From the NCBI RefSeq assembly GCF_011290385.1, contig NZ_CP049785.1, positions 124,001 through 188,000 of the forward strand: a stretch of 64,000 nt of DNA. The letters are read 5' to 3'. Each line of letters begins with the position of its first letter. The stretch's first letter is position 1. Made by a program: the position numbers and the translations under genes. The notes below the pieces were generated by a model. The model was not told where the DNA came from, did no database searches, and saw only the letters and a program-made list of their open reading frames with translations. This DNA comes from Blattabacterium sp. DPU. GTDB taxonomy: Bacteria > Bacteroidota > Bacteroidia > Flavobacteriales > Blattabacteriaceae. Shown piece by piece: positions 29,490 to 38,308 of the stretch.

Positions 29490-29881
29490 GACTTGAATCC
29501 AAAACCAAAAATGGTTCCCTTACAAACAGGAGAAATAAACGATTTTTTTCTAAAAGATTCTCTAGAATAAATGTTAGATATGTGAACTTCTACAACAGGA
29601 GATAAAATAGATTTTATAGCATCAGCAATTCCTATAGAAGTGTGAGTATATGCTCCTGCATTTAACAGAATCCCATCCGATTTAAATCCTATAGAATGTA
29701 AAATATCTATAATTTTTCCTTCACTATTGTTTTGATAATAATCAATTTCTATATTATTAGAATGTAGTTTTATTTTTAATTTATTAAAATAATCTAAAAA
29801 ATTTTCATTTCCATATAACTCAGGTTCTCTTATTCCTAAAAGATTTAAGTTAGGGCCATTAATAATGGTGATTTTTTTCAT
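29456..29881 (-). CDS. aroQ: 3-dehydroquinate dehydratase, type II
   Basis: Third step of the shikimate pathway. The type II signature INGPNLNLLGIREPELYG opens the protein, with the catalytic Tyr23 in ELYG. NAGAYTHTS holds His80, and the catalytic His100 is in EVHISNIYSRESFRKKS. Length 141 is normal. It supports aromatic amino-acid and folate precursor supply, the latter linking to folP at 50.4 kb. Its 3' end overlaps convergent engB by 34 bp. Upstream on the same strand is the pseudouridine synthase gene, 10 bp away. Confidence 0.96.
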   Translation of the reverse strand: MKKITIINGPNLNLLGIREPELYGNENFLDYFNKLKIKLHSNNIEIDYYQNNSEGKIIDILHSIGFKSDGILLNAGAYTHTSIGIADAIKSILSPVVEVHISNIYSRESFRKKSFISPVCKGTIFGFGFKSYELGIMSFCL

Positions 29882-29891
29882 AAAAAAATAT

Positions 29892-30590
29892 CTATTTAGT
29901 AATATTTTCTATTTCTTTTTTATTTAAGAAACACCAGTTTCCTATTTTAAGATTTTTTTTGGTTATCCCTCCAAAATTAATTCGGTCTAATCGAATAACT
30001 TTATAATTCAGTTTTTTAAATACTCGTTTAATGACTCTATTCCATCCTATAGACAATCCTATTTCTATTTTATTTTTATCATTTTTTTTTATAAAAATGA
30101 CTTTAACTTTTCCTTCTTTTAAAGAAATTTTTCCTTTTCTTATTTTATCTAAATCTTCATTTATAATATTCTTATTTAATGATACATGATATATTTTTTT
30201 TATATGATATTTAGGATGAGTTAATTTTTCAGCTATATATCCGTCATTTGTTAAAAGTAAAACTCCTGTAGTAGAACAATCTAATCTTCCTACAGGAAAA
30301 ATTCTATATTCAGATAAACAAGAAATTAAATTCATTACTGTTCTTCTGTTGAATTGATCTCGTGTCGTAGTGATAAAACCTTTAGGTTTATTTAGTAATA
30401 TATAAATTTTATTTTTAGATTTAATTTTTGATCCATGAAATTTAACAATATCATTAGTATGAATAATCGTGCCTAATTTAAAAACAGGTTTTCCATTTAC
30501 TTCTATTACTCCAGATTGAATAAGTTGATCTGCTTTTCTCCTAGAAGAAATTCCTGCATTGGACAAGTAATGATTTAATCTTATTTTCAT
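29892..30590 (-). CDS. RsuA/RluB-family pseudouridine synthase
   Basis: Modifies uridine in ribosomal RNA. An S4 RNA-binding domain occupies residues 1-60 (RLNHYLSNAGISSRRKAD). The catalytic Asp104 lies in GRLDCSTTGVLLLTNDG, the RsuA/RluB/RluF-type motif. Length 232 is within the family range. RluB-like action on 23S rRNA is the most common role for a single family member, but RsuA or RluF specificity cannot be excluded from sequence. It lies between aroQ and the broken mevalonate kinase on the minus strand. Confidence 0.9.
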   Translation of the reverse strand: MKIRLNHYLSNAGISSRRKADQLIQSGVIEVNGKPVFKLGTIIHTNDIVKFHGSKIKSKNKIYILLNKPKGFITTTRDQFNRRTVMNLISCLSEYRIFPVGRLDCSTTGVLLLTNDGYIAEKLTHPKYHIKKIYHVSLNKNIINEDLDKIRKGKISLKEGKVKVIFIKKNDKNKIEIGLSIGWNRVIKRVFKKLNYKVIRLDRINFGGITKKNLKIGNWCFLNKKEIENITK

Positions 30591-30601
30591 AAAAAAAAGA
30601 A

Positions 30602-31527
30602 TTAAAAACGAAAAAGTACTTTTATGGTGTATTTTTTCAATTTTTTTTGAGATAAATCATAATTTTGTGTAAAACCTAAAAAAAATCCTCCTCCTCCAGA
30701 ACCACATAGCTTCAAATAATACATGTTATTAAATATACCATCTTTCCATATTTTATAAAAATTTTTGGAAATCATGGGACGAAAATGATTAAAAATCCAA
30801 GTAGATAGAAGTTTTACATTTTTCAACAAAATTTTAAAATCTTTTTTTAAAAAAGCTTCAATACATTTTTCATTATATTTTATAAATTCTACAAAAAAAA
30901 TTTTTCTGAATTTATCATGTTTTAATTTTTTTAAAAAAAATTTCATCATAGAATTAGTTTTGCGAGGAATTCCAGAATTTAATAAGAAAATAGCTCCTTT
31001 TCCCTTATTATTATTAGGAATCTTTGTTATAGAAATATCTGTTTTAGATCGAATAAGTAAAGGTTTATTTAAATAGCAAATCAAAGGATCTATTCCAGAA
31101 CTTATTCCATGAAAAAAAGATTCCATTTTGCTAAAAATATTTTTTAATACTATAATATGTTTTTTTAAATATCCTTTTATTTTATGCTTTGCATATTTAT
31201 CATAAATTGCAGCTACTAATGCTCCAGAGCTTCCCAATCCATATCCTTTAGGAATATTTGAATGAAAAAATATTCCTTTTTGTATATCTCTATGTAACTT
31301 ATTTAAATCTAATTTTGTTGGAATTTGTTTTTTTTTTCTAAAATGGATAAAAAATTATAAAATTTTCTAATTTCATAATTAGAATATAAAATATCTTTAT
31401 TGAATTCAGAATGTACTTTCAAAGTCCCTTTGTAAATATCATGAGGAATAGAAAGTCCACTATAATTCTTCAAAATTCCATATTCTCCAAATAACAATAT
31501 TTTTGCCGGAAATAACGATTCCTTCAT
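30602..31527 (-). pseudogene. Mevalonate kinase (GHMP family), frameshifted at a poly(A) tract
   Basis: Two frames encode one flavobacterial mevalonate-kinase-type protein. The first, from ATG 31525-31527, reads FPAKILLFGEYGIL and stops after a 10-A tract (plus-strand T run 31328-31337). The second, open from the tract to 30602, contains PKGYGLGSSGALVAA, the GHMP ATP-binding motif, FFHGISSGIDPL, and the C-terminal CGSGGGGFFLG. One added A joins them into about 308 residues, the expected length, with no other defect. Both halves look well conserved, which favours slippage rescue, a recent mutation or a sequencing error over old decay. uppS at 32.6 kb depends on isoprenoid precursors. Confidence 0.82.
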
Positions 31528-31556
31528 TTTAGGCTTTGTTGTTTTCAAAACAAACA

Positions 31557-31564
31557 CAAATTTA
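31557..31564 (-). promoter_or_regulatory. Candidate -7 promoter box for the mevalonate kinase gene
   Basis: The minus strand reads TAAATTTG, an exact TAnnTTTG match, about 30 bp upstream of ATG 31527. If real it places transcription start after the alternative GTG at 31557 and so supports the ATG start. No clear -33 box. Confidence 0.3.
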
Positions 31565-31641
31565 ATAAAAAACTTTGTATAAATTTAATATAATGAAATA
31601 ATTAATTTCGTAATTTTTAATAATTTTAAGAAAATTTTCAA

Positions 31642-32529
31642 ATGAAAGTAGCCGTGTATGGACAAAAATTTTGTGAAAAAAATATATCATATTTTAATCA
31701 GTTCATAGGCTATGCATCTAGTAATTCAATAGAAATATATATTGAAAAATCGTTTTTCAACATTTTATCTTCTTTTGAAGAATTCAAAAATTTAGATTTT
31801 CCTGTATTTTCTCATTATAAAGAATTAACTACTAAAAATTTTAGTTTAATGTTTACTTTTGGAGGAGACGGAACGATTTTATCTGCTATAACATTAATTA
31901 GAGATTCTGGAATTCCTATAGTGGGAGTTAATACGGGTAATTTAGGTTTTTTAGCAACTTTTAATAAAGACGTTTTTATAAAAAAAATAGATCAAATTTT
32001 TAATCGAAAATTTTATATAATGCCTAGAAGTTTATTGTCGTTAGAAACTTCTATAACGAATCATCAGAAATTTTTTAATTTTGCATTAAATGAAATCGTG
32101 ATTCTTAGAAAAGAAATGGTTTCTATGATCACTATAGATGCTTATATAGATAATGAATTTTTAACTTCTTATTGGGCAGATGGATTGATTATTTCTACTC
32201 CTACTGGTTCTACTGGATATTCTTTAAGTTGTGGAGGTCCTATTATTAGCCCTGAAAATCAAAATTTTGTTTTGACTCCTATATCTCCACATAATTTATT
32301 TTCACGGCCATTAATCATATCAGACGATCAAAAAGTTTATTTAAAAATACATAGTCGTGTTAAGTCTTATTCTTTATCTATGGATACTAGATTAATTTCC
32401 TTGAATCAAGAAAATGAATTATATATTCGAAAAGCTCCTTTTTATATATATATCCTTCAAGAAGGAAAAAATACATATTATAAAACATTAAGAGAAAAAC
32501 TTTTATGGGGAATGGATCAACGAAATTGA
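31642..32529 (+). CDS. nadK: NAD kinase
   Basis: Phosphorylates NAD to NADP. GGDGT at 74-78 is the catalytic motif. NTGNLGFLA and the PTGSTGYSLSCGGPI segment form the NAD-binding C-terminal domain. Length 295 is typical of Bacteroidetes NadK. It starts at ATG 31642, divergent from the mevalonate kinase gene, and leads a long plus-strand run into envelope genes, with uppS 55 bp downstream. Confidence 0.96.
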   Translation: MKVAVYGQKFCEKNISYFNQFIGYASSNSIEIYIEKSFFNILSSFEEFKNLDFPVFSHYKELTTKNFSLMFTFGGDGTILSAITLIRDSGIPIVGVNTGNLGFLATFNKDVFIKKIDQIFNRKFYIMPRSLLSLETSITNHQKFFNFALNEIVILRKEMVSMITIDAYIDNEFLTSYWADGLIISTPTGSTGYSLSCGGPIISPENQNFVLTPISPHNLFSRPLIISDDQKVYLKIHSRVKSYSLSMDTRLISLNQENELYIRKAPFYIYILQEGKNTYYKTLREKLLWGMDQRN

Positions 32530-32584
32530 ATATGAAAAATCTTTATTTTTATTTATATTATAAAAGGTGTACTTATGATTTTCT

Positions 32585-33316
32585 ATGAAAAAATTATTAG
32601 AAAAAATAGATTACAATAATATTCCTCATCATGTAGCTATTATTATGGATGGTAATGGTCGGTGGGCTGAAAAAAGAGGAAAAAATAGAACATTTGGTCA
32701 TGAAAAATCAATACAATCTGTAAGAGATACGATTAACGGATGTAAAGAATTAGGAATTCCTTATATAACTTTGTATGTATTTTCTTCAGAGAATTGGAAT
32801 AGACCAAAAAAAGAAATAGATAATTTAATGCATTTATTTCAAACTAATTTAAAAATTCATTTAAAAGAAATTCATGAAAAAAATGTTAAAATTATCACTA
32901 TAGGAAAAATAGAAAAATTTTCTAAAGTGATTCAAGAAGAACTATTTTTCTTCATGAAAAAAACAAAATATAATACATCTGGAACTTTAATTTTAGCATT
33001 GAATTATGGAGCTAGAGAAGAAATTATAAGAGCAACAAAAAATATTACTAAAAAAGTATGTAATGGATTGTTTTCGGAAAAAGATATAGATTCTTCTTTT
33101 TTTCAAAATCATTTGTATACTAAAGATTTACCAGATGTAGATTTAATTATTAGAACAAGCGGAGAACAACGTATTAGTAATTTTTTACTTTGGCAATCTG
33201 CTTATGCAGAGTTATATTTTACAAATATTTTATGGCCCGATTTTAGAAAAAAAGATTTTTTCGAGGCTATAATCAGTTATCAAAAAAGAAAACGTCGTTT
33301 TGGAAACGTAGAATAA
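32585..33316 (+). CDS. uppS: Undecaprenyl diphosphate synthase
   Basis: Cis-prenyltransferase that makes the C55 lipid carrier for peptidoglycan. The catalytic Asp22 is in IIMDGNGRWAEKRG. The product-binding RTSGEQRISNFLLWQ (residues near 193-207) and the FxxxxWPD segment follow. Length 243 is normal. It is 6 bp upstream of bamA, the usual flavobacterial order nadK-uppS-bamA-skp. Confidence 0.96.
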   Translation: MKKLLEKIDYNNIPHHVAIIMDGNGRWAEKRGKNRTFGHEKSIQSVRDTINGCKELGIPYITLYVFSSENWNRPKKEIDNLMHLFQTNLKIHLKEIHEKNVKIITIGKIEKFSKVIQEELFFFMKKTKYNTSGTLILALNYGAREEIIRATKNITKKVCNGLFSEKDIDSSFFQNHLYTKDLPDVDLIIRTSGEQRISNFLLWQSAYAELYFTNILWPDFRKKDFFEAIISYQKRKRRFGNVE

Positions 33317-33322
33317 TTTTTC

Positions 33323-35830
33323 ATGAAAAAAAATATTTTTATCAGCAGCATTTTTTATTTATTAATAATAATACAATTTCAACAAGCATATTCATCTACT
33401 GTTAGTAATTATAATAATTTTTATACTCATAAAGATACTTTCTTTATTGTAAAAAAAATACATGTTGTAGGAAAAACTAAATATGACGATCGTTTTATTT
33501 CTGAATTATCAGGGATTTCTACAGGAGATAGAATTGATATGTATGGAATAACAACGGATAATATCATAAAAAAATTGTGGAAAAGTAATCTTTTTAAAAA
33601 CATATCTATTTACAGAAAAAATATATATAAAAATGAAATTGATTTATTTTTTGAGTTAGATGATTTAGAAGAAATTCATGAAATAAAAGTAGAAGGAATT
33701 AAAAAAGATCAATTTACCAAAATAAGAAAAATTAAAATTGGAGAAAAAATTTCTGGTGATTTAATTCAATCTATAAAAAATGATATACAAGAATATTATA
33801 TGAAAGATGGATATCATGAAATTAATATAAAACATGAAATAAAAAAAGATAAAAAAAATAATAAAAACGTATTATACTTTTATATAGATAAAGGAAAAAA
33901 AATTGAAATAGAAGAAATATTGTTTGATGGAAATAAAATTCTTAAAAATAAAGAATTACTTAGTTTAATAAATCAAAATAATAAAAATTTATTATCTATA
34001 ATTTCTATAATTAAAAAGCCCCTTTTTGTTCAAGAAAATGTAAAAAAATATTTAAAAAATATTATCCGTAAATATAAATCTATGGGATTTATTGATATTC
34101 AAGTATTTTTAGATTCTGTATGGAAAAAAAAATCCGGAGATTATGGAATAAAGATTAAAATTATAGAAGGAGAAAAATATACGTTAGAAAACGTTCATAT
34201 ATTAGGAAATGAAAAATTAAAAACAGATTTTTTGAAAAAAATTTTCTCGTACAAAAAGGGAGACATATATAATCCAATTGGAATTGAAAAAAATATTTTA
34301 AATCCTTCTTATCCTAATAGTCTTCTATATGCTTATTTAAATTCAGGTTATTTATTTGTTGATATTACTTTTATAGAAAAAAAAATTTTATATCATAAAG
34401 TAGATTTAGAAATACAAATAAAAGAAAATCAACCTGTTTATATAAATCAAGTTATTATATTAGGAAATTCAATTACTAAAGATTATGTTATTAGAAGAGA
34501 ATTAAAAACTTATCCTGGAGATCTTTTCTCTATAGAAAATATAAAGTATAGTTTATTACATTTGTATAATTTAAATCTTTTTGATAAGGTATATTATGAA
34601 ATTAAACCCAACAAAAAAAATGGATTGATAAATATAGAATGGCATGTTGTAGAAAAGAATACTAATGAATTTCAATTTCATGGAGGTTTTGGAGGAAAAA
34701 ATTTTAAGAAAGTTATTGGAAATTTTAAATTAAATTTCGGAAATTTTTCTATTAGAAATATTCTTAATTGGAGTTCATGGAATCCTATTCCTCAAGGGGA
34801 CGGACAGAAACTCACTATTCATAGTCAGTTGGGAAAAGATTTTATATCTTATGGTTTTTCTTTTACAGAGCCTTGGCTTGAAAGAAAAAATCCTACTTCT
34901 TTTACTTTTAAAAGTCAATATTCGATAAAAAGAATTGAAAACGAAGAGGATTTATCTTTTTTGCATCAAAAATATAATAAAAATCCCAAAAATGAAGAAA
35001 AACAATTTTTAGAAAAAATAGGAGGTTCTATTCACTTTAATAAGTATTTAACTTTTTTGGATCCTTATTCTAAAATTTTGACGTCTGTAGATTACGAAAA
35101 AATTATTTATAAAAAAGAAATATTTTCTAATTCATATCAAAAACATGGATTTAATGATCTAAGTTATTTAATTTCATTACAAAGATTAACAACAGAACCC
35201 AATTTTATTTTTCCATTTCAAGGATCAGAAATAGAATTAAATAGTATGTTTACTATTCCATATTCCGTAATTTTTACGAATAATAAAAATAAGGAGTGGA
35301 TGGAGTATTTTAAATTAAAAATAATTTTATTTTGGTATCATAAAATCGTAGATAATATAATACTAAAAACAGGAGGAGAATTAGGTTATTTAGGACAATA
35401 CAATAATGAAAAAGAATTATTTTCCTATCAAAAATTTTATATGGGAGGAGTCCATAATAGTTTATCAGGATCAAATTTATATAATAAAGATCATATTCCA
35501 TTAAGAGGATATTCTTATAAAGATCAAATATTCAATAATGGAGGGAGAATTTATGATAAATTTATTTTGGAAATACGTTATTTAATTAAAAATTTATCAA
35601 ATTTAAAAATTTGGACAACTTGTTTTATGGAAGGAGGAAATATTAGTAATTCTTATCAAAAATTTAATCCATTAAGAATGAATAAATCTTTTGGATTTGG
35701 ATTCCGTTTATTTTGGGAACCAATAGGTTTTTTAGGAGTGGATTTCGGATATCCTATAGATAATAATATAATTCATGGGTTAAATAAATCAAAATGGAAA
35801 ACACATTTTATAATAGGAAAAAATTTGTAA
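33323..35830 (+). CDS. bamA: Outer-membrane protein assembly factor BamA
   Basis: Inserts beta-barrel proteins into the outer membrane. A signal peptide spans about residues 1-25 (MKKNIFISSIFYLL onwards, ending near QAYSS). Five POTRA-like repeats run to about residue 450, each recognisable by a GN or GxKK turn as in ILGNEKLKTDFL and ILGNSITKDYVI. The Omp85 barrel fills the rest, with the RGY motif (PLRGYSYKD) of the essential loop present. Length 835 is normal. The last residue is Leu where the family usually ends in Phe (HFIIGKNL). Retention implies a working outer membrane. Confidence 0.95.
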   Translation: MKKNIFISSIFYLLIIIQFQQAYSSTVSNYNNFYTHKDTFFIVKKIHVVGKTKYDDRFISELSGISTGDRIDMYGITTDNIIKKLWKSNLFKNISIYRKNIYKNEIDLFFELDDLEEIHEIKVEGIKKDQFTKIRKIKIGEKISGDLIQSIKNDIQEYYMKDGYHEINIKHEIKKDKKNNKNVLYFYIDKGKKIEIEEILFDGNKILKNKELLSLINQNNKNLLSIISIIKKPLFVQENVKKYLKNIIRKYKSMGFIDIQVFLDSVWKKKSGDYGIKIKIIEGEKYTLENVHILGNEKLKTDFLKKIFSYKKGDIYNPIGIEKNILNPSYPNSLLYAYLNSGYLFVDITFIEKKILYHKVDLEIQIKENQPVYINQVIILGNSITKDYVIRRELKTYPGDLFSIENIKYSLLHLYNLNLFDKVYYEIKPNKKNGLINIEWHVVEKNTNEFQFHGGFGGKNFKKVIGNFKLNFGNFSIRNILNWSSWNPIPQGDGQKLTIHSQLGKDFISYGFSFTEPWLERKNPTSFTFKSQYSIKRIENEEDLSFLHQKYNKNPKNEEKQFLEKIGGSIHFNKYLTFLDPYSKILTSVDYEKIIYKKEIFSNSYQKHGFNDLSYLISLQRLTTEPNFIFPFQGSEIELNSMFTIPYSVIFTNNKNKEWMEYFKLKIILFWYHKIVDNIILKTGGELGYLGQYNNEKELFSYQKFYMGGVHNSLSGSNLYNKDHIPLRGYSYKDQIFNNGGRIYDKFILEIRYLIKNLSNLKIWTTCFMEGGNISNSYQKFNPLRMNKSFGFGFRLFWEPIGFLGVDFGYPIDNNIIHGLNKSKWKTHFIIGKNL

Positions 35831-35859
35831 AATAACACAAATAAAAACAAAAAAATCAT

Positions 35860-36378
35860 ATGAGAAAAAATACAATTTTTTATTTTTTATTATTTCTATT
35901 TTTATTTGGATATCATTCATATTCTAGGAATTCTGAATGTATTAAAGAATGTCATAATAAAATAGTTTGTCTTAATAGTATGGGATTGATAGAAAAAATG
36001 CCAGAATTTTCTACTGCTCAAAAAGAATTAGATAGAATTAGTAAAATTCATGAAAATATTTTAAATAAATTAGCAAAAGAATTTCATAAAAAAGCGGAAA
36101 AATTTCAGAAAAATAAAAATCCAATTCTTAAAAAAGAATTAGAAATTTTACAAGCAAAGGCTCATGCTTATCAAAAAATAGCTTCAGATGATTTAACTAA
36201 AAAACAAAATAAACTATTAAATCCTATATACAAGAAAATAGAGAATGCGATCCATAAAGTAATCAATAAAGATAAAAATATTATAAGAGTTGATGATTGT
36301 AGTCCCGGAAAAGGTGTTTTAGTTAATAAAGGTGAGGATATTACTGAATCCGTTAAAAAAGAATTAGGCCTAAAGTAA
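35860..36378 (+). CDS. Skp/OmpH-family periplasmic chaperone
   Basis: Periplasmic chaperone for outer-membrane proteins, next to bamA as is usual. Residues 1-22 form a hydrophobic signal peptide ending near YHSYS. The mature part has the MPEFSTAQKELD segment and a long charged coiled coil at about 55-150, the tentacle of Skp. Length 172 is normal. Three Cys lie early in the mature region (ECIKECHNKIVC), which is unusual for Skp and could allow disulphides. Flavobacteria often carry two such genes here; only one is present in this window. Confidence 0.88.
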   Translation: MRKNTIFYFLLFLFLFGYHSYSRNSECIKECHNKIVCLNSMGLIEKMPEFSTAQKELDRISKIHENILNKLAKEFHKKAEKFQKNKNPILKKELEILQAKAHAYQKIASDDLTKKQNKLLNPIYKKIENAIHKVINKDKNIIRVDDCSPGKGVLVNKGEDITESVKKELGLK

Positions 36379-36386
36379 ATTAAGAG

Positions 36387-36459
36387 TGGTACCTCCCGGA
36401 ATCGAACCGGGGACACAAGGATTTTCAGTCCTTTGCTCTACCTACTGAGCTAAGATACC
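36387..36459 (-). tRNA. tRNA-Phe (GAA)
   Basis: The minus strand folds into a standard 73-nt cloverleaf: acceptor GGTATCT with AGGTACC (one G-U pair), D stem GCTC/GAGC, anticodon stem AAGGA/TCCTT with loop CTGAAAA (anticodon GAA), T stem CCCGG/CCGGG with TTCGATT, and discriminator A. CCA is not encoded. It lies antisense between the skp-like gene and lptC, 8 bp from the skp-like stop. Confidence 0.97.
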
Positions 36460-36516
36460 AAAGAAAAACAAAAGTACAATAAAATAATTAGTAATAAATT
36501 CTATTATCATATTTTT

Positions 36517-37029
36517 TTGTTATTTTTTATTATATTTTCTTGTGTGAATAGAGAATCTGTAATAAATAAGAGAAAATCTATAAAAAATAGAAATGAAATA
36601 CCTCATAATATATTTGTTAAAACAAATATTTTCTATAAAGAAAAAGGTTTATTAAAATTTATCATTTATTCTTCCGTTATTAAAGAATATACTTCTTATA
36701 CATTATTTCCAAATGGATTGAATTTATTTATTTATGATCAAAAAACGAATAAATACACTTATCTTAAAGCGGATTGGGTTAAATCAATTAATAAAATATT
36801 TTATCACATCAAAGGAAATATAATAATTATGAGTTATACAGGATATTTTTTGAAAACTGATGAAATTTTCTGGGATAGAAAAAAGAAAAAAATTTTTAAT
36901 AAAAAATATACAACAATCATATCTAATTCAGATGGAACTGTATTACATGCCATAAATGGAATTGATGCTTCTGAAGATTTAAAAAAAATTAGATTAAAAA
37001 AAATTAGTGGAATTTTACCAATTAAATAA
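36517..37029 (+). CDS. lptC: LptC-like LPS export protein (lipoprotein)
   Basis: Periplasmic bridge of the Lpt lipopolysaccharide export machine. Residues 1-9 are hydrophobic and lead to IFSC, a lipobox-like Cys, as in Bacteroidetes LptC lipoproteins. The body is beta-strand rich, and the C-terminal DGTVLHAINGIDAS matches the family. No ATG serves the frame: the first usable start is TTG at 36517, giving an oddly short signal with no basic residues. The frame stays open upstream toward the tRNA (NKFYYHIF), so ATT or ATA starts near 36484-36487 are possible. Followed by the CNNM/CBS gene with a 23-bp overlap, as in relatives. Confidence 0.75.
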   Translation: MLFFIIFSCVNRESVINKRKSIKNRNEIPHNIFVKTNIFYKEKGLLKFIIYSSVIKEYTSYTLFPNGLNLFIYDQKTNKYTYLKADWVKSINKIFYHIKGNIIIMSYTGYFLKTDEIFWDRKKKKIFNKKYTTIISNSDGTVLHAINGIDASEDLKKIRLKKISGILPIK

Positions 37030-38308
37030 TATAATTTTTCATGTTAGTATAGTTTTTATCACCATACTTGTATCTGCTTTTTTTTCTGGAATGGAAATGG
37101 CTATAATTTCTTCTAGTTTATTCCAAATAGAATTAGAAAAAGAAAATAAAAAAGGATCTTTTCATTCTAAACTTCTTTCAAAAAGTATTAGTAATTCTAA
37201 AAAATTTATTACTACAATGGTAATTGGAAATACTATATCTTTAGTTATATATGGTATTTATATGGGAAAAATATTTTTATATATCTTTCCAAAAGAATTT
37301 TTGGATAATTCTTTATGGATGATTTTTTTAGAAACCATTTTTTCTGCTACTATTATTTTAATTATTGGAGAATTTGTTCCAAAAATAATATTTAGTGTGT
37401 ATTCAAATGAATTGTTGAGTTTATTTATTGTTCCTGCATATGTGATATATAAAATATTTTCCCCTATTACAAACTCTATAATTTGTATTTCTAATGTTTT
37501 TCTAAAAATTTTAGGAGAACAAGAAAATGATAAAAAAAAAATTTTTGATAAGGAAGATTTGATTTATTTTTTATCAGAAAATATAGAAAAAAATCTAAAA
37601 GGAAAAAATATTGTCGAATCTGAAATTGAAATTTTTCATAAAGCTTTGGATTTTTCAGAAAAAAAAGCGCGAGAATGTATGGTTCCTAGAAAGGAGATTG
37701 TTTCTTCTAATTTAGTTTTTTCTTCTATAGAAAAAATTCAAAATATTTTGACTGGAAGTGGATTATCTAAAATCGTAATTTATAAAAATAATATAGATAA
37801 CATTATAGGTTATATTCATTATTTAGAATTACTTAAAAAACCAAAAAATATTGAATCTATAATTAGATCGGTGGAATTAGTATATGTAACAACTCCTGTA
37901 AGAGAAATTATGGATCTGTTAATTAAAAAAAAAAGAAGTATTGCTATAGTTTTAGATGAATATGGAGGGACTGCAGGAATGATAACTATGGAAGATATTT
38001 TAGAAGAGTTTCTTGGAGATATTAAGGATGAACATGATGGAAATTTATTATTAGATAATAAATTAAATGACAATGAATTTTTATTTTCTGCACGTTTAGA
38101 AATTGATTTTATTAATTCTAAATATAATTTAGATCTTCCTCAATCTGATAAATATGAAACTTTAGGAGGTTTAATTGTAACATATATAGGAGATATTCCA
38201 AAATATGGAGAAAAAATTGTTATTAACAAAAATTTTTATATTGAAATTAAAAAAGTATCTAAAAATAAAATAGAAGAAGTTTTTCTTAAAAAAAATTTTT
38301 TAAAATGA
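37007..38308 (+). CDS. CNNM/CBS-domain (HlyC/CorC family) membrane protein
   Basis: Integral membrane protein of the CNNM/CorC family linked to magnesium or other cation transport. The DUF21 membrane domain (about 1-185) has three to four helices and opens with the AFFSGMEMAIISSS motif. Two CBS domains lie at about 215-335 (ARECMVPRKEIV and VLDEYGGTAGMITMEDILEE), followed by a CorC/HlyC domain (about 350-430). The start is probably GTG 37007, inside lptC. It overlaps ppiD by 4 bp (ATGA). In flavobacteria the order lptC-CNNM-ppiD recurs. The transported ion is not evident. Confidence 0.9.
   Translation: MEFYQLNNIIFHVSIVFITILVSAFFSGMEMAIISSSLFQIELEKENKKGSFHSKLLSKSISNSKKFITTMVIGNTISLVIYGIYMGKIFLYIFPKEFLDNSLWMIFLETIFSATIILIIGEFVPKIIFSVYSNELLSLFIVPAYVIYKIFSPITNSIICISNVFLKILGEQENDKKKIFDKEDLIYFLSENIEKNLKGKNIVESEIEIFHKALDFSEKKARECMVPRKEIVSSNLVFSSIEKIQNILTGSGLSKIVIYKNNIDNIIGYIHYLELLKKPKNIESIIRSVELVYVTTPVREIMDLLIKKKRSIAIVLDEYGGTAGMITMEDILEEFLGDIKDEHDGNLLLDNKLNDNEFLFSARLEIDFINSKYNLDLPQSDKYETLGGLIVTYIGDIPKYGEKIVINKNFYIEIKKVSKNKIEEVFLKKNFLK

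Noticed and set aside
31528-31557. GTG start for the mevalonate kinase gene
   Set aside because: Adds ten residues unlike the family, and the candidate promoter box at 31557-31564 would lie on top of it; ATG 31527 is better.
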